Of a stretch of DNA of 64,000 nt, positions 32,401 to 43,200 are shown in pieces. The translations under genes and the position numbers were made by a program. Origin of the DNA: Epinephelus fuscoguttatus. Its lineage: Eukaryota; Chordata; Actinopteri; Perciformes; Serranidae. Location of the stretch: the NCBI RefSeq assembly GCF_011397635.1, contig NC_064766.1:42390100-42454099 (forward strand), given 5' to 3'. Each line of letters begins with the position of its first letter. The first letter of the stretch is position 1. The notes under the pieces are model-generated. The model ran no database searches and was not told where the DNA came from. It saw nothing but the letters and a program-made list of their open reading frames with translations.

Positions 32401-35400
32401 GTGTTAGTGTGCAGTACTAGTGTTAGTATTAATGTGCAGTACCAGTGTTAGTGTGCAGTACCAGTATTAATGTGCAGTACCAGTGTTAGTATTAGTGTGC
32501 AGTACTAGTGTTAGTATTAGTGTGCAGTACCAGTGTTAGTGTGCAGTACTAGTGTTAGTATTAATGTGCAGTACTAGTGTTAGTATTAGTGTGCAGTACC
32601 AGTGTTAGTGTGCAGTACCAGTGTTAGTATCAGTGTGCAGTACCAGTATTAGTGTGCAGTACCAGTATTAGTGTGCAGTACCAGTATTAGTGTGCAGTAC
32701 CAGTGTTAGTATCAGTGTGCAGTACCAGTATTAGTGTGCAGTACCAGTGTTAGTATCAGTGTGCAGTACCAGTATTAGTGTGCAGTACCAGTATTAGTGT
32801 GCAGTACTAGTGTTAGTATTAATGTGCAGTACTAGTGTTAGTATTAGTGTGCAGTACCAGTGTTAGTGTGCAGTACTAGTGTTAGTATTAGTGTGCAGTA
32901 CCAGTGTTAGTGTGCAGTACCAGTGTTAGTATCAGTGTGCAGTACCAGTATTAGTGTGCAGTACCAGTGTTAGTGTGCAGTACCAGTATTAGTGTGCAGT
33001 ACTAGTGTTAGTATTAATGTGCAATACTAGTGTTAGTATTAGTGTGCAGTACCAGTGTTAGTATTAATGTGCAGTACTAGTGTTAGTATTAATGTGCAGT
33101 ACCAGTGTTAGTGTGCAGTACTAGTGTTAGTATTAGTGTGCAGTACCAGTGTTAGTGTGCAGTACCAGTATTAGTGTGCAGTACCAGTATTAGTGTGCAG
33201 TACCAGTATTAGTGTGCAGTACTAGTGTTAGTATTAATGTGCAGTACTAGTGTTAGTATTAGTGTGCAGTACCAGTGTTAGTGTGCAGTACTAGTGTTAG
33301 TATTAATGTGCAGTACTAGTGTTAGTATTAGTGTGCAGTACCAGTGTTAGTGTGCAGTACCAGTGTTAGTATCAGTGTGCAGTACCAGTGTTAGTGTGCA
33401 GTACCAGTGTTAGTATCAGTGTGCAGTACCAGTGTTAGTGTGCAGTACTAGTGTTAGTATTAATGTGCAGTACTAGTGTTAGTATTAGTGTGCAGTACTA
33501 GTGTTAGTATTAGTGTGCAGTACTAGTGTTAGTATTAATGTGCAGTACTAGTGTTAGTATTAGTGTGCAGTACCAGTGTTAGTGTGCAGTACTAGTGTTA
33601 GTATTAATGTGCAGTACTAGTGTTAGTATTAGTGTGCAGTACCAGTGTTAGTGTGCAGTACCAGTGTTAGTATCAGTGTGCAGTACCAGTGTTAGTGTGC
33701 AGTACCAGTGTTAGTATCAGTGTGCAGTACCAGTGTTAGTGTGCAGTACTAGTGTTAGTATTAATGTGCAGTACTAGTGTTAGTATTAGTGTGCAGTACC
33801 AGTGTTAGTGTGCAGTACCAGTGTTAGTATCAGTGTGCAGTACCAGTGTTAGTGTGCAGTACTAGTGTTAGTATTAATGTGCAGTACTAGTGTTAGTATT
33901 AGTGTGCAGTACTAGTGTTAGTGTGCAGTACTAGTGTTAGTATCAGTGTGCAGTACGAGTGTTAGTGTGCAGTACTAGTGTTAGTATTAGTGTGCAGTAC
34001 TAGTGTTAGTATCAGTGTGCAGTACCAGTGTTAGTGTGCAGTACTAGTGTTAGTATTAATGTGCAGTACTAGTGTTAGTATTAGTGTGCAGTACCAGTGT
34101 TAGTGTGCAGTACCAGTGTTAGTATCAGTGTGCAGTACCAGTGTTAGTGTGCAGTACTAGTGTTAGTATTAATGTGCAGTACTAGTGTTAGTATTAGTGT
34201 GCAGTACTAGTGTTAGTGTGCAGTACTAGTGTTAGTATCAGTGTGCAGTACGAGTGTTAGTGTGCAGTACTAGTGTTAGTATTAGTGTGCAGTACTAGTG
34301 TTAGTATTAGTGTGCAGTACCAGTGTTAGTGTGCAGTACTAGTGTTAGTATCAGTGTGCAGTACCAGTGTGCAGTACCAGTATTAGTGTGCAGTACCAGT
34401 ATTAGTGTGCAGTACTAGTGTTAGTATTAATGTGCAGTACCAGTGTTAGTGTGCAGTACCAGTGTGCAGTACCAGTATTAGTGTGCAGTACCAGTATTAG
34501 TGTGCAGTACTAGTGTTAGTATTAGTGTGCAGTACCAGTGTTAGTGTGCAGTACTAGTGTTAGTATCGGTGTGCAGTACCAGTGTTAGTGTGCAGTACCA
34601 GTGTGCAGTACCAGTGTTAGTGTGCAGTACCAGTGTGCAGTACCAGTGTTAGTGTGCAGTACCAGTGTTAGTATCAGTGTGCAGTACCAGTGTTAGTGTG
34701 CAGTACCAGTGTGCAGTACCAGTGTTAGTGTGCAGTACCAGTGTGCAGTACCAGTATTAGTGTGCAGTACCAGTATTAGTGTGCAGTACTAGTGTTAGTA
34801 TTAGTGTGCAGTACCAGTGTTAGTGTGCAGTACTAGTGTTAGTATCGGTGTGCAGTACCAGTGTTAGTATCAGTGTGCAGTACCAGTATCAGTGTGCAGT
34901 ACCAGTGTTAGTATCAGTGTGCAGTACCAGTGTTAGTATCAGTGTGCAGTACCAGTATCAGTGTGCAGTACCAGTATCAGTGTGCAGTACCAGTGTTAGT
35001 ATCAGTGTGCAGTACCAGTATCAGTGTGCAGTACCAGTGTTAGTATCAGTGTGCAGTACCAGTATCAGTGTGCAGTACCAGTGTTAGTATCAGTGTGCAG
35101 TACCAGTGTTAGTGTGCAGTACCAGTGTTAGTATTGATCCTGCAGTATTAGATGTTAATCCTGGTGTCTGAAACACTGGGTTCAGGCCTCTACAGCAGCG
35201 GACATCAAGCAGACCCACAGCAGACAGGACCTGAACCAAACTCCATTCAGAATCCGACCATTGTATTTTCTGCCCTCAGTGACAGACACACGCAGACAGA
35301 CAGGTCAATAAATTTGGGTGAAGTCAGATGAATGCACGTGACTCTTTCATTCGGCTAACACCACATTGATTCAAACTTAACGCTGCCTCACCTGTTTGTC

Positions 35401-35742
35401 CTCACTGTGTCTTGTTGCAGCACCAAACTTTACCGGATCATTAACGTTTAACTGGAGCGGAGTTCTGTTGGGTTGAGGCCGAATTAACGGCGACACCGTA
35501 ATAACGTGTTCTATCATCTTTGTGTCCGGTATCGTTAGTGTGCACCGCTAGAGAACTGGCCGCCGGTCCTTAAATGCTGTGTTTTCTGAATGGAGTCTGG
35601 TGGGGCAGGTCGCTCCCCTCAGGTCTGGAGGCTAGCACCGTTAGCTTAGCTCCACTAACAGCTTCGCTGTGAGACTCTCCGGTTGGCGTTAGGACGGGGG
35701 GTCGGTCGGTGTGTTTACCGGTGAAGCCGTGTCGATGTCCAT
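25458..35742 (-). CDS. C2H2 zinc-finger protein, about 500 aa (three coding exons proposed)
   Basis: A minus-strand gene for a probable nuclear DNA-binding protein. Exon 25458-26797 carries fourteen canonical C2H2 fingers and one degenerate last finger, joined by TGERP/TGEKP-type linkers. Exon 30302-30440 (46 residues, with [19 protein letters not shown]) joins it in phase at FLSL|D. A proposed first exon at 35719-35742 encodes MDIDTASP and joins in phase 0. There is no KRAB or BTB domain in the visible N-terminus; the conserved-looking [11 protein letters not shown] segment could be a sumoylation-type site (IKMEP). Targets are unknown. I cannot name an orthologue: the finger array is ordinary for teleost ZNF expansions. 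The introns contain a hAT transposon, a MITE and a 4-kb array. Confidence 0.85.
27298..27520 (+). pseudogene. hAT transposase N-terminus with BED zinc finger (remnant)
   Basis: Frame beginning [17 protein letters not shown] and containing [20 protein letters not shown], then CKTQLSYH...SEQLKR and HPGAV. This is a BED finger (W-x-F, C-x2-C, H-x-H) although the first cysteine of the C-x2-C pair is altered to an Arg by a small deletion, and a stop follows SEQLKR. Not expected to be functional. Confidence 0.75.
28558..28714. repeat. 35-bp perfect inverted repeat inside the hAT element
   Basis: Positions 28558-28592 and 28680-28714 are exact reverse complements (core ACAGACATGTCCTGTG / CACAGGACATGTCTGT) with an 87-base spacer containing related GACAGCTG and GTCCCCCCTC pieces. 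Probably a nested fold-back element or a duplication/inversion within the hAT. Confidence 0.93.
29005..29373 (+). pseudogene. hAT transposase C-terminal dimerisation domain (remnant)
   Basis: Contains [20 protein letters not shown] and [20 protein letters not shown], ending LTFLHTNA and a stop. This is the hAT family C-terminal (Dimer_Tnp_hAT) signature with its W-W and S-x-x-x-E-R-x-F/L-S motif. The DDE catalytic part and insertion domain are missing upstream, so it is a deletion derivative. Confidence 0.88.
29386..29440. repeat. (CA)n microsatellite
   Basis: About 27 CA units just after the hAT dimerisation-domain stop codon. Confidence 0.95.
29740..29962 (+). mobile_element. Dispersed fish repeat tail with AATAAA
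   Basis: Segment containing GAGGGATCCCTCCTCAG, GTTAAAGGGTTTTTTGGGG and GATATTGGGCTTTATAAATAA, which I recognise as a very common 3' tail among fish repeats. It may serve as the 3' UTR of the host hAT element or be a nested insertion. Confidence 0.55.
30302..30440 (-). CDS. Zinc-finger gene, N-terminal exon
   Basis: Acceptor GATTTCAG|GAT and donor CTTG|GTAAGA. It encodes 46 residues [19 protein letters not shown]...FLSL and ends in phase 1, matching the acceptor phase of the finger exon. It lies 22 bases beyond the right end of the hAT element. Confidence 0.75.
30584..30986. mobile_element. MITE with CAGGGTTCCCAC termini
   Basis: Left end CAGGGTTCCCACG and right end GTGGGAACCCTG form inverted termini. 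The interior has repeated TCCATGACTTT and TTTTCCAGGCCTG motifs. GACAACG flanks both sides (30572-30578 and 30986-30992), a likely target duplication, so hAT-type is probable. It lies in intron 1 of the zinc-finger gene. A related TTTTCCAGGCCTGG fragment is at 35930-35945. Confidence 0.75.
31138..35135. repeat. 4-kb minisatellite of 19- and 25-bp monomers
   Basis: Monomers built on GTGTGCAGTACCAGTATTA (19 bp) and a version longer by a GTTAGT-type hexamer (25 bp). In the first third (about 31150-32430) they form a regular 44-bp composite unit (25+19, with TACC/TACT and GTTA/GTCA variants); further on, the order becomes irregular with runs of 19-mers. It occupies most of intron 1 of the zinc-finger gene. 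Confidence 0.96.
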
Positions 35743-36155
35743 CCCTCCGGTCCAACTGCTCAACGACGGCTCCGTTTGTAAAGTTCAGTGTTGAGCTAAC
35801 AGCGCCAACTTCTTCTTCTTCTCCTCCTCCTGCAGCAGCAGCTGGCGACTTCCGGGGAAAAGTTCAACCCCCCCCAACTGCTGACTGGAGTCATGGAAAA
35901 CTGGAGAAAGTCACGGAACTTCATAATCACGTTTTCCAGGCCTGGAAAAATCATGGAATTAGTAAAAAGAAATCAGTGGAGGCTTTGGAAAAGTAATTAA
36001 AGTACACCATGACACCGTTTATCACAGCCAAAAATAAAAATATTATTTTTTGTTGAATTGTCAGCTCTCCGACAACCCTTGGACACATGTGTGACGACGC
36101 TTCCATCATTAAAAAAACAACATAACTGTGGGAGCCCTTCTGTGCGGAGTTTGCA
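35140..36155. other. 5' region of the zinc-finger gene and flanking repeat fragments
   Basis: Contains the proposed first exon at 35719-35742 and, upstream on the minus strand, a pyrimidine/CTG-rich stretch (35805-35840). 35880-35995 resembles the common GGCCTGGAAAAATCATGGAA fish repeat. No other exon is supported. Confidence 0.4.
35719..35742 (-). CDS. Zinc-finger gene, proposed first coding exon
   Basis: ATG at 35742 in context GAGGGATGG, eight codons MDIDTASP, donor CCG|GTAAAC in phase 0. The assignment rests on phase and context only; another first exon is possible. Confidence 0.4.
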
Positions 36156-36790
36156 TGTTCTCCCTGTGTCAGCGTGGGTTTCCTCCAGGTGCTCTGACAT
36201 GTTCTCCCTGTGTCAGCGTGGGTTTCCTCCAGGTGCTCTGACATGTTCTCCCTGTGTCAGCGTGGGTTTCCTCCAGGTGCTCTGACATGTTCTCCCTGTG
36301 TCAGCGTGGGTTTCCTCCAGGTGCTCTGACATGTTCTCCCCGTGTCAGCGTGGGTTTCCTCCAGGTGCTCTGACATGTTCTCCCTGTGTCAGTGTGGGTT
36401 TCCTCCAGGTGCTCCCACATGTTCTCCCTGTGTCAGCGTGGGTTTCCTCCAGGTGCTCTGATATGTTCTCCCTGTGTCAGTGTGGGTTTCCTCCAGGTGC
36501 TCCGACATGTTCTCCCTGTGTCAGCGTGGGTTTCCTCCAGGTGCTCTGACATGTTCTCCCCGTGTCAGCGTGGGTTTCCTCCAGGTGCTCTGACATGTTC
36601 TCCCTGTGTCAGCGTGGGTTTCCTCCAGGTGCTCCCACATGTTCTCCCAGTGTCAGCGTGGGTTTCCTCCAGGTGCTCTGACATGTTCTGTCAGAGTCCA
36701 GGTGCTCCCATGTTCTCCCTGTGTCAGTTTCCTCCAGGTGCTCACAGTCAGGAGGTGAAGGTGTCAGCGTGGGTTTCCAGGTGCTCGACA
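36156..36790. repeat. 44-bp minisatellite derived from a dispersed fish repeat
   Basis: About 13 copies of a 44-bp unit built on TGTTCTCCCTGTGTCAGCG and GGGTTTCCTCCAGGTGCTC. The single-copy phrase is one I recognise as a frequent element in fish DNA; here it is tandemly amplified. The last copies (36690-36790) are shortened by deletions. Confidence 0.93.
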
Positions 36791-36799
36791 TGTGTCAGC

Positions 36800-37194
36800 T
36801 GTGAATTTAAAATAGTGACATTTCATTCAGCCTGTCAGGGTCAAGAAAAAAATACCTGTAGCTTCACCCCCTCCACTGATAAATAAAGAACCGTCCCTGA
36901 ATGAGAATATTTCATGTGCATTATTTTAATAAAGAGTAATTAACAAATGGAACAAATAATAACAACAATATTAATCTTATTTTTCTTTATTTGGATCCGT
37001 GTTAGCGTCCACTGACCCAACACTGACACAACTATAAAAATAAATATTCAGAAAGATAAATATTCAAACAATGTAACCGGGGGTGTCAAACATACGGCCC
37101 GCGGGCCAGACCCGGCCCTCCAGGTGACAAGAAGAGGTGCCAGGTTTCAGGAGAAAGTTAAAGAATGCGTTGCCTTCTTCATGTAAAGTTGTGC
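36800..37194. other. Intergenic; fragment of a dispersed repeat
   Basis: AT-rich sequence. 37082-37130 (GGTGTCAAACATACGGCCC, GGGCCAGACCCGGCCC) looks like the end of a common fish DNA-element repeat; its partner end is not seen. Confidence 0.4.
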
Positions 37195-37227
37195 CTCAGA
37201 GGTTTCTCCACCCCGACCTGGGGGTTA

Positions 37228-40200
37228 ACAGAGAGTGAAAACTTTGAGTAAGTTAACCCTGAGATGAGGGACACTCTGAGTGTGTTAACCCTGAGATGAG
37301 GGACACTCTAAGTGTGTTAACCCTGAGATGAGGGAAACTCTGAGTAAGTTAACCCTGAGATGAGGGAAACTCTGAGTGTGTTAACCCTGAGATGAGGGAC
37401 ACTCTGAGTGTGTTAACCCTGAGATGAGGGACACTCTGAGTGTGTTAACCCTGAGATGAGGGACACTCTGAGCGTGTTAACCCTGAGATGAGGGAAACTC
37501 TGAGTAAGTTAACCCTGAGATGAGGGAAACTCTGAGCGTGTTAACCCTGAGATGAGGGACACTCTGAGCGTGTTAACCCTGAGATGAGGGACACTCTGAG
37601 TGTGTTAACCCTGAGATGAGGGACACTCTGAGCGTGTTAACCCTGAGATGAGGGACACTCTGAGTGTGTCACCTGAGATGAGGGACACTCTTAACCCTGA
37701 GATGAGGGAAACTCTGGAGTAAGTTAACCCTAGATGAGGGAAACCTGAGTGTGTTAACCCTGAGATGAGGGACACAAAGATGAACACTCTGAGTGTGTTA
37801 ACCCTGAGATGAGGGACACTCTGAGTAAGTTAACCCTGAGATGAGGGAAACTCTGAGCGTGTTAACCCTGAGATGAGGGACACTCTGAGCGTGTTAACCC
37901 TGAGATGAGGGACACTCTGAGCGTGTTAACCCTGAGATGAGGGACACTCTGAGCGTGTTAACCCTGAGATGAGGGAAACTCTGAGCGTGTTAACCCTGAG
38001 ATGAGGGAAACTCTGAGCGTGTTAACCCTGAGATGAGGGACACTCTGAGCGTGTTAACCCTGAGATGAGGGACACTCTGAGCGTGTTAACCCTGAGATGA
38101 GGGAAACTCTGAGCGTGTTAACCCTGAGATGAGGGACACTCTGAGCGTGTTAACCCTGAGATGAGGGACACTCTGAGCGTGTTAACCCTGAGATGAGGGA
38201 AACTCTGAGCGTGTTAACCCTGAGATGAGGGACACTCTGAGTATGTTAACCCTGAGATGAGGGACACTCTGAGCGTGTTAACCCTGAGATGAGGGAAACT
38301 CTGAGTGTGTTAACCCTGAGATGAGGGAAACTCTGAGCGTGTTAACCCTGAGATGAGGGAAACTCTGAGCGTGTTAACCCTGAGATGAGGGACACTCTGA
38401 GTAAGTTAACCCTGAGATGAGGGAAACTCTGAGCGTGTTAACCCTGAGATGAGGGAAACTCTGAGCGTGTTAACCCTGAGATGAGGGAAACTCTGAGTGT
38501 GTTAACCCTGAGATGAGGGACACTCTGAGTATGTTAACCCTGAGATGAGGGACACTCTGAGTGTGTTAACCCTGAGATGAGGGACACTCTGAGTGTGTTA
38601 ACCCTGAGATGAGGGACACTCTGAGTGTGTTAACCCTGAGATGAGGGACACTCTGAGTGTGTTAACCCTGAGATGAGGGACACTCTGAGTGTGTTAACCC
38701 TGAGATGAGGGACACTCTGAGTGTGTTAACCCTGAGATGAGGGAAACTCTGAGTGTGTTAACCCTGAGATGAGGGAAACTCTGAGTAAGTTAACCCTGAG
38801 ATGAGGGACACTCTGAGTGTGTTAACCCTGAGATGAGTGAAACTCTGAGTAAGTTCACCCTGAGATGAGGGACACTCTGAGTGTGATGAGGGAAACTCTG
38901 AGTAAGTTAACCCTGAGATGAGGGACACTCTGAGCGTGTTAACCCTGAGATGAGGGAAACTCTGAGCGTGTTAACCCTGAGATGAGGGACACTCTGAGTG
39001 TGTTAACCCTGAGATGAGGGAAACTCTGAGCGTGTTAACCCTGAGATGAGGGACACTCTGAGTAAATTAACCCTGAGATGAGGGACACTCTGAGTAAGTT
39101 AACCCTGAGATGAGGGAAACTCTGAGCGTGTTAACCCTGAGATGAGGGAAACTCTGAGTAAGTTAACCCTGAGATGAGGGACACTCTGAGCGTGTTAACC
39201 CTGAGATGAGGGACACTCTGAGCGTGTTAACCCTGAGATGAGGGACACTCTGAGTAAGTTAACCCTGAGATGAGGGACACTCTGAGTAAGTTAACCCTGA
39301 GATGAGGGAAACTCTGAGTAAGTTAACCCTGAGATGAGGGAAACTCTGAGTGTGTTAACCCTGAGATGAGGGAAACTCTGAGCGTGTTAACCCTGAGATG
39401 AGGGACACTCTGAGCGTGTTAACCCTGAGATGAGGGAAACTCTGAGTAAGTTAACCCTGAGATGAGTGACACTCTGAGTAAGTTAACCCTGAGATGAGGG
39501 AAACTCTGAGCGTGTTAACCCTGAGATGAGGGACACTCTGAGCGTGTTAACCCTGAGATGAGGGAAACTCTGAGTAAGTTAACCCTGAGATGAGGGACAC
39601 TCTGAGTGTGTTAACCCTGAGATGAGGGACACTCTGAGTAAGTTAACCCTGAGATGAGGGACACTCTGAGCGTGTTAACCCTGAGATGAGGGACACTCTG
39701 AGTGTTTTAACCCTGAGATGAGGGACACTCTGAGTAAGTTAACCCTGAGATGAGGGAAACTCTGAGTAAGTTAACCCTGAGATGAGGGACACTCTGAGTA
39801 TGTTAACCCTGAGATGAGGGACACTCTGAGTAAGTTAACCCTGAGATGAGGGACACTCTGAGCGTGTTAACCCTGAGATGAGGGACACTCTGAGCGTGTT
39901 AACCCTGAGATGAGGGAAACTCTGAGCGTGTTAACCCTGAGATGAGGGACACTCTGAGTAAGTTAACCCTGAGATGAGGGAAACTCTGAGCGTGTTAACC
40001 CTGAGATGAGGGACACTCTGAGCGTGTTAACCCTGAGATGAGGGACACTCTGAGTTTGTTAACCCTGAGATGAGGGACACTCTGAGTGTGTTAACCCTGA
40101 GATGAGGGAAACTCTGAGCGTGTTAACCCTGAGATGAGGGACACTCTGAGTAAGTTAACCCTGAGATGAGGGACACTCTGAGTAAGTTAACCCTGAGATG

Positions 40201-43200
40201 AGGGACACTCTGAGTAAGTTAACCCTGAGATGAGGGACACTCTGAGCGTGTTAACCCTGAGATGAGGGAAACTCTGAGCGTGTTAACCCTGAGATGAGGG
40301 ACACTCTGAGTAAGTTAACCCTGAGATGAGGGACACTCTGAGTGTGTTAACCCTGAGATGAGGGACACTCTGAGTATGTTAACCCTGAGATGAGGGACAC
40401 TCTGAGTAAGTTAACCCTGAGATGAGGGACACTCTGAGTGTGTTAACCCTGAGATGAGGGACACTCTGAGTAAGTTAACCCTGAGATGAGGAAACTCTGT
40501 GCTTGTTAACCCTGAGATGAGGGACACTCTGAGTAAGTTAACCCTGAGATGAGGGAAACTCTGAGCGTGTTAACCCTGAGATGAGGGACACTCTGAGTAA
40601 GTTAACCCTGAGATGAGGGAAACTCTGAGCGTGTTAACCCTGAGATGAGGGACACTCTGAGTAAGTTAACCCTGAGATGAGGGACACTCTGAGCGTGTTA
40701 ACCCTGAGATGAGGGAAACTCTGAGTGTGTTAACCCTGAGATGAGGGAAACTCTGAGTAAGTTAACCCTGAGATGAGGGAAACTCTGAGCGTGTTAACCC
40801 TGAGATGAGGGACACTCTGAGTAAGTTAACCCTGAGATGAGGGACACTCTGAGTGTGTTAACCCTGAGATGAGGGACACTCTGAGTAAGTTAACCCTGAG
40901 ATGAGGGAAACTCTGAGTAAGTTAACCCTGAGATGAGGGACACTCTGAGCGTGTTAACCCTGAGATGAGGGACACTCTGAGCGTGTTAACCCTGAGATGA
41001 GGGAAACTCTGAGTGTGTTAACCCTGAGATGAGGGAAACTCTGAGTAAGTTAACCCTGAGATGAGGGACACTCTGAGTGTGTTAACCCTGAGATGAGGGA
41101 CACTCTGAGCGTGTTAACCCTGAGATGAGGGACACTCTGAGTATGTTAACCCTGAGATGAGGGAAACTCTGAGTGTGTTAACCCTGAGATGAGGGAAACT
41201 CTGAGCGTGTTAACCCTGAGATGAGGGAAACTCTGAGTGTGTTAACCCTGAGATGAGGGAAACTCTGAGTAAGTTAACCCTGAGATGAGGGACACTCTGA
41301 GTGTGTTAACCCTGAGATGAGGGAAACTCTGAGCGTGTTAACCCTGAGATGAGGGAAACTCTGAGTAAGTTAACCCTGAGATGAGGGACACTCTGAGTGT
41401 GTTAACCCTGAGATGAGGGACACTCTGAGCGTGTTAACCCTGAGATGAGGGAAACTCTGAGCGTGTTAACCCTGAGATGAGGGAAACTCTGAGTAAGTTA
41501 ACCCTGAGATGAGGGAAACTCTGAGTAAGTTAACCCTGAGATGAGGGAAACTCTGAGTATGTTAACCCTGAGATGAGGGACACTCTGAGCGTGTTAACCC
41601 TGAGATGAGGGAAACTCTGAGTAAGTTAACCCTGAGATGAGGGAAACTCTGAGTAAGTTAACCCTGAGATGAGGGAAACTCTGAGTATGTTAACCCTGAG
41701 ATGAGGGACACTCTGAGTGTGTTAACCCTGAGATGAGGGAAACTCTGAGTAAGTTAACCCTGAGATGAGGGAAACTCTGAGTAAGTTAACCCTGAGATGA
41801 GGGACACTCTGAGTGTGTTAACCCTGAGATGAGGGAAACTCTGAGTGTGTTAACCCTGAGATGAGGGAAACTCTGAGTAAGTTAACCCTGAGATGAGGGA
41901 AACTCTGAGTATGTTAACCCTGAGATGAGGGAAACTCTGAGTGTGTTAACCCTGAGATGAGGGACACTCTGAGCGTGTTAACCCTGAGATGAGGGAAACT
42001 CTGAGTAAGTTAACCCTGAGATGAGGGACACTCTGAGCGTGTTAACCCTGAGATGAGGGAAACTCTGAGTAAGTTAACCCTGAGATGAGGGAAACTCTGA
42101 GTATGTTAACCCTGAGATGAGGGACACTCTGAGCGTGTTAACCCTGAGATGAGGGACACTCTGAGTGTGTTAACCCTGAGATGAGGGACACTCTGAGCGT
42201 GTTAACCCTGAGATGAGGGACACTCTGAGTAAGTTAACCCTGAGATGAGGGACACTCTGAGCATGTTAACCCTGAGATGAGGGACACTCTGAGCGTGTTA
42301 ACCCTGAGATGAGGGACACTCTGAATGTGTTAACCCTGAGATGAGGGACACTCTGATTGAGTTAACCCTGAGATGAGGGACACTCTGAGTGTTAACCCTG
42401 AGATGAGGGACACTCTGAGTAAGTTAACCCTGAGATGAGGAAACTCTGAGCGTGTTAACCCTGAGATGAGGGAAACTCTGAGCGTGTTAACCCTGAGATG
42501 AGGGACACTCTGAGTAAGTTAACCCTGAGATGAGGGAAACTCTGAGTGTGTTAACCCTGAGATGAGGGACACTCTGAGTAAGTTAACCCTGAGATGAGGG
42601 ACACTCTGAGCGTGTTAACCCTGAGATGAGGGACACTCTGAGCGTGTTAACCCTGAGATGAGGGACACTCTGAGCGTGTTAACCCTGAGATGAGGGAAAC
42701 TCTGAGCGTGTTAACCCTGAGATGAGGGAAACTCTGAGCGTGTTAACCCTGAGATGAGGGACACTCTGAGTAAGTTAACCCTGAGATGAGGGACACTCTG
42801 AGTAAGTTAACCCTGAGATGAGGGAAACTCTGAGCGTGTTAACCCTGAGATGAGGGACACTCTGAGTAAGTTAACCCTGAGATGAGGGACACTCTGAGCG
42901 TGTTAACCCTGAGATGAGGGAAACTCTGAGCGTGTTAACCCTGAGATGAGGGAAACTCTGAGCGTGTTAACCCTGAGATGAGGGAAACTCTGAGTAAGTT
43001 AACCCTGAGATGAGGGAAACTCTGAGTGTGTTAACCCTGAGATGAGGGACACTCTGAGTGTGTTAACCCTGAGATGAGGGACACTCTGAGCGTGTTAACC
43101 CTGAGATGAGGGACACTCTGAGTAAGTTAACCCTGAGATGAGGGACACTCTGAGTAAGTTAACCCTGAGATGAGGGACACTCTGAGTAAGTTAACCCTGA

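Noticed and set aside
35709-35996. Plus-strand 95-residue open frame starting near the zinc-finger promoter
   Set aside because: Second half is a dispersed repeat (ELHNHVFQAWKNHGISKK) and it overlaps the 5' region of the minus-strand gene; no splice or homology support.
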